Source: Rhodococcus sp. KRD162
GTDB taxonomy: Bacteria > Actinomycetota > Actinomycetes > Mycobacteriales > Mycobacteriaceae
DNA length: 64,000 nt
Direction of reading: 5' to 3'
Assembly: GCF_017168335.1 (NCBI RefSeq)
Contig: NZ_JABFAU010000003.1
Location: forward strand, 316,972-380,971
Shown here piece after piece: positions 15,748-24,907 of this stretch; position 1 is the stretch's first letter, and every line of letters begins with the position of its first letter. A model generated the notes under the pieces. That model had not been told where the DNA came from. It searched no databases and saw nothing but the letters and a program-made list of their open reading frames with translations. The position numbers and the translations under genes are program-made.

Positions 15748-18039
15748 CTAGTCGACCAGAGCGACCGAGGTGATGCGGTGCAGGGTGAAGCGCCGAACGC
15801 CTCCGGTGGCGGGGTCGAAGGCATCGAGTTGGCCGCCGCCGATACTGATCGGATCGACGATGCGATGGCTCGCGACACCCTGTGCGTCGACGTAGCCGAT
15901 ACTGACGCTGCGCTTGACCTTGGCCGCGGTCTGCAACAACGTGATCGTCGCGGTGTTGCTGGCGCGGCTGCCGTCGGCGCGCACCACCGGGCCGCCGTTG
16001 CCTGCCGCTCGGTCGGCCGCCCGCATCCCACGCACCAACGAACCCAACTGTTCCTCGGTGGGGACCGCCGGTGTGCGGTAGTTCTGGCGCGGACGCCGCG
16101 CCGATACCCGTGCTCCGCGAGCTCGGAGATCGACGATGGTGCCCGACGCATCCTCCCCCGCGGGAGCGAATCCGGCCCCGGCCAGCACCGTGAGCACCTC
16201 GGCGAGTGGTGCCTGTGAGATCGCGACAGTCGGGGCAAGGGCGCGCAGAGCCAAGGATTCGGCGGCGGCCGAGGCCATCACCTCGGCCAGCAATGCCGGG
16301 TCCTCGCAGCGAACGAACGCCGCGGCGACACCCGCCCTCAGTCGGCCGTGCCGACGTGCCACATCGTCGATCAGATAGGTCAGGGCCTGCGGAACCGGTG
16401 TCCTCGAATGGGTCGTGAACAAGGCGTGCAATTCCGATGCGGTCAAACCCACATCGAGGGCGCGGCGCAGGCTGGTGTCGCTGATCCGATACATGGTCGC
16501 TGCCCCGGCCGATTCGACATCGGCGACGAGTTCGATCCGATCGTTCAGCTCCGGTTCGAGCGGCCCGGGTGCGACCAGCGTGAGGTCGGCCTGCACCAGG
16601 ACGTAGTCGATCGGCTCGGGGAGTGCCGCGCGCATATCGGCCTCGGCATTGCCGTCGTGCAGCAAGGATCGGCCCGGTGTCGACATCGCGCCGCGGCCGA
16701 CGATGCCGAGCGCGGTTGCTTCTGCGATGACGTGTCGGACGGGTGTCACACCGAAGCGTCCGGACCATCGGGGGCGACGCCACGCCAGGGTTCGGGCGAG
16801 GTCGGCAGGCGTCGCCGAGTGGCCGCTACCGAGTTCGGCGAGCAATTCGAGGATCATCCGTCGGTCCCGTGGTGCGGCCGGCGAGCGAACCTCCTCGGAC
16901 AGGGCAGCGATGGGCTTGTCGTTGGGGTCGCGCATTCCGATCACCCACGGAGCCCTCGGCACCTCGAGCCAGGCGGAGGCGAGCGTGTGCCATCGGGCCG
17001 CCGGAGTGGCACCGAGCCAGGCTTCCACCGCGGGAGTCGGTGCCCAGTAGTCGTCGCCGGTGTCGGACTCGGGGACGGGATCCGGTGTTCCGCTCGAGAT
17101 GAGCTGGGCTGCGGCCAGTAGTTCGACGAGGATGCCGACTCGGTCGTCGTCGAGCCCGGTGGCTTTGCTGATCTTGCGGAGCTCGCGCACTCCCAGCCCT
17201 CCCGCCTTGAGGGCAGGGGCAGGCGAATTCGACAGGGCCTCGATGACCAGGACGCAATGCCTGCCGAGCTCGAGCGCCTCGCCCGCGGCAGCGGCATCGA
17301 CGTCGGCGAGGGAATGGGTGTCGGTGGTGAGGGTGGGCTCGGCGAGCGAGCGTGGGTCCGACATCGGCTCGCCGCGAAGGATCTGCCCTACCTGGACGGG
17401 CAGTTCGACGGTTTGCTCGTCCAACCAGAGCAGCAGGCCTGCGGCGAGCAGTTTCTGGACCGGTCGGTCGGGGGCAGTGCCCGGTGCCGCGTCTCGCGTG
17501 CGCCCGGTCGGGGAGGATCTGGCGAGGGTGTCGAGCAGGCTGCGTTCCCCGTCACCGAGTTCGGCGAGGGCAGCGGTGATGTGCGATTCGGTGAGGTTGT
17601 CCACCGGGTCGAGTGCGCGGCCGATGCGCCACGGCACCGCGTCCACCGCGGCGGCGCTGATCCGGAACCCCGACGCATCGCCCCACACCAACAATCGTTC
17701 GCGGAGCCGGGCGAGGGCCTTGTCCACGCTCTTGGCCGGCGCACGTTTGGCGACGACGGCGAGCAGTGCGGCGCGGGTGACGGGTCGCTCGTAGGCCTCT
17801 TCGATGGCGAGGATCTCGAGTACGGTCAGCGCGAGTGTGTCCAGGGTGTCCGCGGTGTGCAGGATCGACCGGCGCTGCTCGGCGCGTCCGGCGAGCACGG
17901 ACAGCGAGGCGGGCGGCGGCGCGGTCAGATCCGGACGCAGCGACATGGCCCTGATCAGCTCGGCGTCGGAGCGAGCTGCGATCCACTGAGGGAGATCAGG
18001 GGGCGTGTCGGTGGGTCGTGGCGCAGTCGTGTCGGTCAT
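15748..18039 (-). CDS. Helicase-associated domain protein (Rv0862c-like), partner of XPB
   Basis: A 763-residue protein beginning [20 protein letters not shown]. The long N-terminal half is mostly alpha-helical, and the last 250 residues hold a Helicase_C_3-like (XPB/Ssl2 N-terminal) region: [20 protein letters not shown]. The end, [20 protein letters not shown]...[11 protein letters not shown], looks like a WYL-type fold. No helicase motifs are present. It has the same place beside XPB in mycobacteria. I infer that it works with XPB, perhaps as a processivity or loading factor; that is not shown by sequence. Confidence 0.75.
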   Translation of the reverse strand: MTDTTAPRPTDTPPDLPQWIAARSDAELIRAMSLRPDLTAPPPASLSVLAGRAEQRRSILHTADTLDTLALTVLEILAIEEAYERPVTRAALLAVVAKRAPAKSVDKALARLRERLLVWGDASGFRISAAAVDAVPWRIGRALDPVDNLTESHITAALAELGDGERSLLDTLARSSPTGRTRDAAPGTAPDRPVQKLLAAGLLLWLDEQTVELPVQVGQILRGEPMSDPRSLAEPTLTTDTHSLADVDAAAAGEALELGRHCVLVIEALSNSPAPALKAGGLGVRELRKISKATGLDDDRVGILVELLAAAQLISSGTPDPVPESDTGDDYWAPTPAVEAWLGATPAARWHTLASAWLEVPRAPWVIGMRDPNDKPIAALSEEVRSPAAPRDRRMILELLAELGSGHSATPADLARTLAWRRPRWSGRFGVTPVRHVIAEATALGIVGRGAMSTPGRSLLHDGNAEADMRAALPEPIDYVLVQADLTLVAPGPLEPELNDRIELVADVESAGAATMYRISDTSLRRALDVGLTASELHALFTTHSRTPVPQALTYLIDDVARRHGRLRAGVAAAFVRCEDPALLAEVMASAAAESLALRALAPTVAISQAPLAEVLTVLAGAGFAPAGEDASGTIVDLRARGARVSARRPRQNYRTPAVPTEEQLGSLVRGMRAADRAAGNGGPVVRADGSRASNTATITLLQTAAKVKRSVSIGYVDAQGVASHRIVDPISIGGGQLDAFDPATGGVRRFTLHRITSVALVD

Positions 18040-18100
18040 CGTCTATCAGATTAGAGACCTGGACTGGTGCTCGCCGCAGGGCAGGTGTCAAAATGGGCGC

Positions 18101-18289
18101 ATGGTGAACAAGTCGAAGAAGCCCTATGTCGATCCAGGCTGGCCGGAAACCGCTCGCGGTGACCACGCGGTGACCGAACTCTCGTCCGCTCGATCGGGTG
18201 GCTTGTCGCCCTTCGGCGAGGACACCGAGTTCCCGCTGCCCGTCGAAGACCTGCCGTACGCCCATCCGGTGACCGTGGTCAATCGCTGA
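18101..18289 (+). CDS. Small conserved protein, Rv0863-like
   Basis: A 62-residue soluble protein ([20 protein letters not shown]...VTVVNR) with no membrane segment or motif. It is divergent from the helicase-associated gene and sits where Rv0863 lies in M. tuberculosis. It ends at a bidirectional terminator shared with rpfA. Unknown function. Confidence 0.6.
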   Translation: MVNKSKKPYVDPGWPETARGDHAVTELSSARSGGLSPFGEDTEFPLPVEDLPYAHPVTVVNR

Positions 18290-18310
18290 TTGCTGCGCTC
18301 CACTACGGAG

Positions 18311-18345
18311 AAAGCCCCCGACATCGAATCGATGTCGGGGGCTTT
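18311..18345. terminator. Bidirectional terminator between the small gene and rpfA
   Basis: A perfect 17-base arm (AAAGCCCCCGACATCGA, 18311-18327) and its complement (18329-18345) lie between two convergent genes. The stem is GC-rich in the middle, with AAA and TTTT flanks that give a U-tract in either direction. Confidence 0.88.
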
Positions 18346-18376
18346 TCTCGTACGAGCGGGAAACCGTCTCGGGCAC

Positions 18377-19232
<856 letters not shown>

Positions 19233-19475
19233 TGCGGGTCGGAATTCGGCCGAACTTTCCGGCCGCTGATGACCGTACTGAAATTCCCGGCCCACGTCAC
19301 TATTTGGTAACTGTCGATTTCGCGTCGGGACGGGAGGGGCGTGTGCGGTCGTTTCGGGTCGGCCGAGTCTGCCCAGCTAGTGGGCGTGCCAGCCGATGAA
19401 CCCCGGTCCGTTGCCGGTCTGTTACCTCAGCGTTATGTGATGGAAGTCACATTCGACTCGAGTCGTCTTCGCGTG
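19233..19475. other. Intergenic region upstream of the rpfA leader
   Basis: Together with the riboswitch this forms a stretch of about 490 bases without a gene. It contains the Crp/GlxR palindrome at its far end. On the minus strand AGTACGGTCAT near 19270 is a possible -10 for the rpfA transcript. No other coding or repeat structure is evident. Confidence 0.5.
19436..19451. promoter_or_regulatory. Crp/GlxR-type cAMP receptor protein site
   Basis: TGTGATGGAAGTCACA is a perfect match to the Crp/GlxR palindrome TGTGA-N6-TCACA. It lies between yccF and the rpfA leader. rpfA homologues are reported to be Crp (Rv3676) or GlxR targets in mycobacteria and corynebacteria, so I assign it to rpfA. It is about 200 bases from the riboswitch 5' end. 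Confidence 0.8.
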
Positions 19476-19850
19476 TCACGGAATGGCAACGATGTCTTTG
19501 CCGAGGGGCATCAGCGACACGGGGATCAACTTCAGGTTCGCTATCGCCAACGGGATGCCGATGATGGTGATGGCCATCGCGATCGCGGTGATCACGTGCA
19601 TCAACGCCAGCCACCACCCGGCGAGAACCAGCCAGAGCACGTTTCCGACGAGCGCACCGGCACCGGACCCCGGTTTGTCGACGATCGTGGACCCGAACGG
19701 CCACAGGGCGTACACCCCGATGCGAAACGACGCGATGCCGAACGGAATGGTCACGATGAGAATGCACAGCACGATGCCGGCGAGGAAATACCCCAGCGCC
19801 AGCCACAGCCCGCCGAAGATCAGCCAGATCACATTCAGAATCAACCGCAT
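19476..19850 (-). CDS. YccF-family membrane protein
   Basis: A 124-residue protein with the two-copy YccF pattern. It opens MRLILNVIWLIFGGLWLALG, then has TIPFGIASFRIGVYALWPFG and, in the second half, VGNVLWLVLAGWWLALMHVI and IIGIPLAIANLKLIPVSLMPLG. Four hydrophobic segments are expected. The function of the family is unknown. The small membrane-protein gene just upstream ends 2 bases before its start, so they are co-transcribed. The position matches Rv0870c. Confidence 0.9.
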   Translation of the reverse strand: MRLILNVIWLIFGGLWLALGYFLAGIVLCILIVTIPFGIASFRIGVYALWPFGSTIVDKPGSGAGALVGNVLWLVLAGWWLALMHVITAIAMAITIIGIPLAIANLKLIPVSLMPLGKDIVAIP

Positions 19851-19852
19851 CG

Positions 19853-20080
19853 TCAGCGCGCCCTTCGTCCGGATGCCAGCGCGTACACCAGTGCCAGCAC
19901 GAATCCTGCCGGTGCCGAGAACATGGCGGTGAGATACAGGCTCAGTGGCGGCTTGGCGTCGGAGAAGACCGGAAACAGCAGTATCGCGATGATGGCGACG
20001 AGGCCGATCGCGAACAATGCCAGCGCGATGCGGAGCAGAACGGTGCTGCTCTTACGAGTCGGTGTGTCCACCGCTACCAC
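19853..20080 (-). CDS. Small two-helix membrane protein
   Basis: A 75-residue protein with two hydrophobic segments (VLLRIALALFAIGLVAIIAI, about 14-37, and LYLTAMFSAPAGFVLALVYA, about 48-69) and a basic C-terminus GRRAR. It starts at GTG 20080, or at GTG 20071 if shorter. It precedes yccF by 2 bases. I recognise no family. Confidence 0.6.
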   Translation of the reverse strand: MVAVDTPTRKSSTVLLRIALALFAIGLVAIIAILLFPVFSDAKPPLSLYLTAMFSAPAGFVLALVYALASGRRAR

Positions 20081-20153
20081 GGTAGTGCGAAGTGCGGGGC
20101 CGTGACGCGCGGTGCGAGGAAGAACTCGAATGCTCGATCCGGGCCTGCCGCGC

Positions 20154-20264
20154 TAGACTGGTGCATTCGCGTCCTACGTTCTCGTGGGGCGCGAATCTTG
20201 TGCGGACCGCGCCTCGGAACAGTCGCGGGTCCGAACAGCCGTGGACTCGACAACGAGAGTCCAC
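20154..20264 (+). promoter_or_regulatory. cspB promoter and structured 5' leader
   Basis: A TAGACT -10-like hexamer (20154-20159) would start a transcript near 20166, giving a leader of about 145 bases. Such long leaders are usual for cold-shock genes. It contains a stem GTGGACTC (20241-20248) / GAGTCCAC (20257-20264) with an 8-base loop, 45 bases before the start codon. The -35 is weak. Regulation by temperature is inference. Confidence 0.4.
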
Positions 20265-20309
20265 GAGCTACGCAACATCGAAACAGCAACAGATGAACGG
20301 GTGAGCTCA

Positions 20310-20726
20310 GTGCCGACCGGCAAGGTGAAGTGGTACGACGTCGACAAGGGATTCGGATTCCTCTCGCAGGAGGAAGGCGAGGACGTCTATGTGCGTTCGT
20401 CGGCGTTGCCCGAAGGCGTCGAGGGCCTCAAGGCCGGTCAGCGCGTCGAATTCGGCATGGCCGCGGGCCGTCGGGGACCACAGGCTCTGAGCTTGAAGGT
20501 GCTCGAGCCGGCACCGTCGGTGCGCCAGCAGACCGGAAGCTCACGTCGCGAACCCGTCGAGCGCAAGCACACCCCCGACGAGCTGCACGGGATGGTCGAG
20601 GACATGATCACCCTGCTCGAGGCGACGGTGCAGCCCGAGCTACGCAAGGGCAAGTACCCGGATCGCAAGATCGCGCAGCGCATCTCCGAGGTGGTTCGCG
20701 CCGTCGCCCGAGAGCTCGACAGCTGA
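20310..20726 (+). CDS. cspB: Cold-shock-domain protein with C-terminal extension (CspB-like)
   Basis: A 138-residue protein. Residues 1-65 are a cold-shock domain with the RNP motifs as [14 protein letters not shown] and DVYVRSSAL, which bind single-stranded RNA and DNA. The following 70 residues are an extension found in the mycobacterial CspB (Rv0871 type): a linker, then a helical region [21 protein letters not shown] chose the GTG at 20310, giving (M)PTGKVKWYD, the family start. GTG at 20301 would add three residues. The gene is divergent from the yccF pair and has a long structured leader. Confidence 0.88.
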   Translation: MPTGKVKWYDVDKGFGFLSQEEGEDVYVRSSALPEGVEGLKAGQRVEFGMAAGRRGPQALSLKVLEPAPSVRQQTGSSRREPVERKHTPDELHGMVEDMITLLEATVQPELRKGKYPDRKIAQRISEVVRAVARELDS

Positions 20727-20744
20727 GCCCGGCCGGCACGCGTC

Positions 20745-21257
20745 CTAGGGGCGCGTGCCGATCGACCAGATGGCGTGGCTGACGAAGCCTTCCTGATTGG
20801 TGTCGGTGTCGATGATGCCGGTGGGCAGACGAACTTCGATGCCGAGCAGAGTGCGGTCGGCATCGTCGGACGTGGGGACGGTGACACTGTGCCTCGTTCC
20901 CGGCTCGTTGAACTGTGTGTTCTCCACCACGATCCCGCTCGCGTCGCCGTAGACCACGGCGAGTACCCATGGTGCCGAGTAGATGGACTCGGGAAGCGAG
21001 AGCTGAACCGTGCGGGCCTTTCCGATGCCGATCTCGGCGGTCTCACCCACGTTGTCGCACAGTGGGTCGCTGACAGCGCAGTAGAGGTATGGCTCGACCA
21101 CGACGGTGTGCCCGTCGGAGTACGCGGTCACGGTCGGTTCCCGGTCCGGCGCATTGCCGATCAGCAGGGCGAGTACCGCGACGAACGCGACAACGATGAC
21201 GAGTAGACCTGCGGCGATGATGCCGGCGATCTTCTTGGTGCGGGGAGCGAGATTCAC
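20745..21257 (-). CDS. DUF2771 membrane-anchored protein (Rv0875c-like)
   Basis: A 170-residue protein with one N-terminal transmembrane segment (KKIAGIIAAGLLVIVVAFVA, about 9-33) followed by an extracytoplasmic domain with two nearby cysteines (PYLYCAVSDPLCD) and an otherwise beta-rich sequence. It belongs to the actinobacterial DUF2771 family by similarity and gene order. The GTG start overlaps the stop of the MFS gene upstream (GTGA), so the two are coupled. No function is known. Confidence 0.75.
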   Translation of the reverse strand: MNLAPRTKKIAGIIAAGLLVIVVAFVAVLALLIGNAPDREPTVTAYSDGHTVVVEPYLYCAVSDPLCDNVGETAEIGIGKARTVQLSLPESIYSAPWVLAVVYGDASGIVVENTQFNEPGTRHSVTVPTSDDADRTLLGIEVRLPTGIIDTDTNQEGFVSHAIWSIGTRP

Positions 21258-22927
21258 TTGGTCACGTTTTCGCCGTAGGAGCTGTCGGACATTTCTTGCG
21301 CGACGTGGTCGGGGCGGTTGCCGCCGAACCCGGGCAGAAGCGATCTGCCGCGGTAGGTGAGGAATGTCTGCACGAGGCCGATCGTAAGCAACACCGATAC
21401 AACGGTGAAACCGAGCCAGTATTCGGTGGGCAGCAGAACGCCGAGGGTTCCGCCGAGGACCCAACACAGCTGCATGACGGTTTCCGATCGGCCGAATCCC
21501 GAGGCGATGGATTCCGGCGGCAGATCTGCCTGCAGTGACGCGTCGAGGGAGACCTTGGCCAGTGCGCTCGCGGTCGACGCGACGAGAGCGGCCACGGCTG
21601 CAGTGAGCAGGCTGTCGGTGACGGCGGCGACGACGGCCACCGCCGTGACCGCGGCGGTGCAGCGCAGGACCACCAGCGACGGTCGACCGAGCTTGATCCT
21701 GGCACCGATCGCATTGCCGGAAAAGTTGCCGAGTGCCGCAGCAGCTCCGACGAGTCCGAGCATCGCGGCCTGCTGGAGCGGCTCGTGCTCGGTCCGGGAT
21801 TTGGCGACGAACGCAATGTAGAGCGTGAGGAACCCGGTGAGAATCCGGATGGTGCCGTTGCCCCACAGTCCGACGATGACGGCCCTGCCCAAAGGCTGTC
21901 TGCGGTTCTTGGCACCGGAGTCGGGGGACGGCGGTGTGCGGCGGAGATGCTCGGTCGGTGCATCGCTTCCGGGGAACGCGTTGCCGCCGTGCTGGTCGGG
22001 GTGGTAGCCGAGGGTGGCGGGCACCTCCCCCTCGGTGATCTCCACCCAGGACGGAATCCGCATGCTGAGGTATCCGCCGAGGACGGTGATCGCGGCGACG
22101 AACCACAGTGCCCCGGGCGAGTCGGCGACGAACGCGATGCCGCCGGCCACGGCACCTGCCGCGATGGTTCCGCCGAGCAGGCCGAACACCGTCAGTCGCG
22201 AGTTGACGCGGACGAGATCGATCTCGGGCGGCAACACGCGCGGTGTAACCGCGCTCTTGAGCACCGCGAAAGACTTGCTGAGAACGAGCATGCCGAGCGC
22301 AGCGGGATACAACACCCAACTGTCGAAGTTGAACACCAGCACCACCGCCAGCACGGTGCGCAACCCGAACGACGTGGCCAGTGCGATGCGTCGGCCGTGC
22401 TGCAGACGGTCGAGCAAGGGCCCGATCAATGGCGCGATCAACGCGAAAGGTGCGATGGTGATGACCAGATACAGGGCGACCTTGGTCCTGTCCTCACCGG
22501 CGGCGGCGGAGAAGAACAGTGTGTTGGCCAAGGCGATCGCCAACGCGGCGTCCGAGGCGAAGTTCGCCATCGTCGCGTAGGTGAGCGCCGTCAGACCGGA
22601 CTTGTCGGCACCGTCGGCCTTTGCGGCCCGCTGGAACGATGCGATGCCCTTGCCGGTGAGCTCGCGCCCCCGCATCGCGGCGACCCGGGTGACGGTCAGC
22701 TTCTTCGGCATCGGCGGTGGCTTGCGGCCACCGGATCGTCCACGCGGCGGGATGATCCGTTCGGTCCGCGGTGGATGCAGGGGCGGCAACGGCTCACGAC
22801 GGCTCGGAACGTGGGTGGACGCGAGTGGCGCTGCGGGTGGGTAGTTGGCCAAACCCGGGTGCTCAGGGCTGTCCTGGCCTGAGTCGTCCGCACCCGACGG
22901 GGTGTGGGGGAGACGGGGATCGGTCAC
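21254..22927 (-). CDS. MFS transporter, Rv0876c-like
   Basis: A 557-residue major-facilitator protein with a long Pro- and Arg-rich cytoplasmic N-terminus (about residues 1-75) and roughly 12 hydrophobic segments after it. Between the halves are about 50 hydrophilic residues around 295-345. It starts at GTG 22927 and lies 4 bases after the glutaminyl cyclase gene. The order cyclase, MFS, DUF2771 suggests one operon. Substrate is unknown, and no antibiotic or drug motif is decisive. Confidence 0.8.
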   Translation of the reverse strand: MTDPRLPHTPSGADDSGQDSPEHPGLANYPPAAPLASTHVPSRREPLPPLHPPRTERIIPPRGRSGGRKPPPMPKKLTVTRVAAMRGRELTGKGIASFQRAAKADGADKSGLTALTYATMANFASDAALAIALANTLFFSAAAGEDRTKVALYLVITIAPFALIAPLIGPLLDRLQHGRRIALATSFGLRTVLAVVLVFNFDSWVLYPAALGMLVLSKSFAVLKSAVTPRVLPPEIDLVRVNSRLTVFGLLGGTIAAGAVAGGIAFVADSPGALWFVAAITVLGGYLSMRIPSWVEITEGEVPATLGYHPDQHGGNAFPGSDAPTEHLRRTPPSPDSGAKNRRQPLGRAVIVGLWGNGTIRILTGFLTLYIAFVAKSRTEHEPLQQAAMLGLVGAAAALGNFSGNAIGARIKLGRPSLVVLRCTAAVTAVAVVAAVTDSLLTAAVAALVASTASALAKVSLDASLQADLPPESIASGFGRSETVMQLCWVLGGTLGVLLPTEYWLGFTVVSVLLTIGLVQTFLTYRGRSLLPGFGGNRPDHVAQEMSDSSYGENVTK

Positions 22928-22931
22928 GGGT

Positions 22932-23807
22932 TCAATTCTGTCCTACCGGCGCGGAAGAGGTGAATCGCACCTCGAAGATCTTGGGCCAGAACTTGCCGGT
23001 GACGAGGAATCGGTCGGTGCCCGGGATCTGCGCGATGCCGTTGAATACATCGGCTCCCGTGCGATCGGCGGCGGACATCGAGTTCCACAGCGGCGTGCCG
23101 TCGATGACGGCCGTCACCTTTCCGCTGGTGGGGTCGATGCGCATGATGTCGAAGCTCTGCCACACGTTGGCGTAGACCGATCCGTCATCGGCGCACTCGA
23201 GCTCGTTGAGCCGTTCGACCGGATTGCCGTCGAGGGTGACGTCCACGGACGCCTCGGCGTCGAAGGACGTGGGGTCGCGGAAGGTCAGGGTGGAGGTGCC
23301 GTCGCTCATCACCAGGCGTTCGGCCGAGCTGTCTGGGCGCTCTGTGCTCGATCGCTCGGTGCACAGCCCCCAGCCTTCGCCGTCGTAGCTGACTCGACGC
23401 TGTTCGGCGAGCGTGTCCCGGTCCCGCGCGATCGCGACGCCGTTGCGCCAGGTGATCTGCCACAGCGTGTCACCGTCGACGGTGATGCCCTCGCCGAACA
23501 GGTCGGACGGCAGATCCACCCGATCGAGTTCGGTCATGTCGTCGAGGGAAGTGCGCCGAACGAACGACGAGCCCTCGAGCCCGGTGCCCTCGTAGAGCAC
23601 GCCGCCGTCGATCTCGAAGCCCTGGGTGAACGCGTCGTCGCCCCGGTCGTACTCGCGTACCACCTCTGGCGTCAGCCGTGGAACCGAATCCGAGGTGATG
23701 GTCGACGCCGTCGCCGGGGAATCCGGCGTCGACGAGCAGGCACCGGCCGCCAGTAGAGCGGACAGGGCGGCGGCGAAGGCACGAGCGCGGGCGGTCATTG
23801 CATCCAT
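22932..23807 (-). CDS. Glutaminyl-peptide cyclotransferase, lipoprotein
   Basis: A 291-residue precursor with a lipoprotein signal peptide ending in a lipobox (LLAAGACSS). The mature part is a five-bladed propeller of the plant-type glutamine cyclotransferase family (PF05096). Signature pieces are GDDAFTQGFEIDGGVLYEGTG, ITWRNGVAIARDRDTL, YDGEGWGLCTE, LNELECADDGSVYANVWQS and DVFNGIAQIPGTDRFLVTGK. The enzyme converts N-terminal glutamine to pyroglutamate. It likely works on exported proteins. ATG at 23798 is an alternative start. Confidence 0.9.
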   Translation of the reverse strand: MDAMTARARAFAAALSALLAAGACSSTPDSPATASTITSDSVPRLTPEVVREYDRGDDAFTQGFEIDGGVLYEGTGLEGSSFVRRTSLDDMTELDRVDLPSDLFGEGITVDGDTLWQITWRNGVAIARDRDTLAEQRRVSYDGEGWGLCTERSSTERPDSSAERLVMSDGTSTLTFRDPTSFDAEASVDVTLDGNPVERLNELECADDGSVYANVWQSFDIMRIDPTSGKVTAVIDGTPLWNSMSAADRTGADVFNGIAQIPGTDRFLVTGKFWPKIFEVRFTSSAPVGQN

Positions 23808-23857
23808 GATGGCAGCCCGAACTGGGCGTCACCGAGTCGATGCGGCAAACTGAATGT

Positions 23858-24907
23858 GTGAGTTTCGCATCTTCTCCAGAGCTCGATTCCATCCGCCCCG
23901 TCTTGGCCGATGCCGTGGACCTCGCGCGGCAGGCTCTGCTCGACTTGGGAGAGGCAGGTATCGGCGAGTACCTCGGGGTGACCGTCGAGGATGCCAGCGC
24001 AGCCACCCACCGATTCGCCAGTGATCTCGAGGGGTACCGAGGGTGGCAATGGGCCGTCGTGGTCGCCGCCCCCGAGGACGCGGATCACGCCACGGTCAGT
24101 GAGTTGGTTCTGCTGCCCGGCCCCGACGCTCTCGTTGCGCCGAGCTGGGTGCCCTGGGACGAACGGATTCGTCCCGGCGATCTGGGTCCGGGCGATCTAC
24201 TGTCTCCGCGCCGCGACGACCCGCGCCTCGTACCGGGATACGTCGAGTCCGGTGATCCTGCCATCGATGAGGTGGCCGGTGAAATAGGTCTGGGCCGCAA
24301 GCAGGTCACCAGCCTCGAAGGACGACTCGACGCCGCTCAGCGCTGGCACGACGGAGATTTCGGCCCCGATACCGAGATGGCCAAGGCAGCACCGTCGACG
24401 TGTGGGCGCTGCGGTTTCTACCTGCCCATCGCCGGGTCGCTGTCCGCAGCATTCGGGGTGTGCGGCAACGAGTTCGCCGCCGACGGTCGTGTGGTGCACG
24501 CCGAGTACGGATGTGGAGCACATTCGGACACCGAACTCCCCACCGGCGCGGGGTCACCGCAATTCGAGCCCTACGACGACGCGGCGCTCGACGTCATCGC
24601 ATCGCCTGTGCCGAAGGAAGAGCCTGCTACCCCGGTGGAGACGGCTGCCCCGGAAGGTACAGCTGCCCCCGAAGAGACGGCATCCACAGCAGAGGCCGCC
24701 GCGCCTGAAGCGGCCGAGCCGACGCAGAACGAAGAAACGGCACCGGAATCAGCAGCACCGGAAGCAACGGCACCGGTAACACCAGCTCCGGAATCGGCCG
24801 ACTCCGATGGCGCTGGTTCCGATGACGCTGCGTCCAACAGTGCCGTGTCCGATAGCGCCGGATCCGAAGATGACGCCCAGGCCGAGGGCTCGGCATCACC
24901 GAGCTGA
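23858..24907 (+). CDS. DUF3027 protein with a low-complexity C-terminal tail
   Basis: A protein of about 349 residues, Rv0877-like. The first 235 residues form the DUF3027 domain: WQWAVVVAAPEDADHATVSE, SWVPWDERIRPGDLGPGDLL, and a Cys-rich part CGRCGFYLPIAGSLSAAFGV followed by CGNEFAADGRVV and YGCGAHSD, which looks like a metal site of three or four cysteines. From about residue 250 the chain is an Ala/Pro/Glu then Ser/Asp repeat tail. The start may be GTG 23858 or ATG 23840. It is divergent from the cyclase gene. Function unknown. Confidence 0.8.
   Translation: MSFASSPELDSIRPVLADAVDLARQALLDLGEAGIGEYLGVTVEDASAATHRFASDLEGYRGWQWAVVVAAPEDADHATVSELVLLPGPDALVAPSWVPWDERIRPGDLGPGDLLSPRRDDPRLVPGYVESGDPAIDEVAGEIGLGRKQVTSLEGRLDAAQRWHDGDFGPDTEMAKAAPSTCGRCGFYLPIAGSLSAAFGVCGNEFAADGRVVHAEYGCGAHSDTELPTGAGSPQFEPYDDAALDVIASPVPKEEPATPVETAAPEGTAAPEETASTAEAAAPEAAEPTQNEETAPESAAPEATAPVTPAPESADSDGAGSDDAASNSAVSDSAGSEDDAQAEGSASPS

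Noticed and set aside
24600-24900. Ala/Pro/Glu repeats as a mobile or CRISPR-like repeat
   Set aside because: They are in-frame low-complexity codons of the DUF3027 tail, with no regular spacer pattern.
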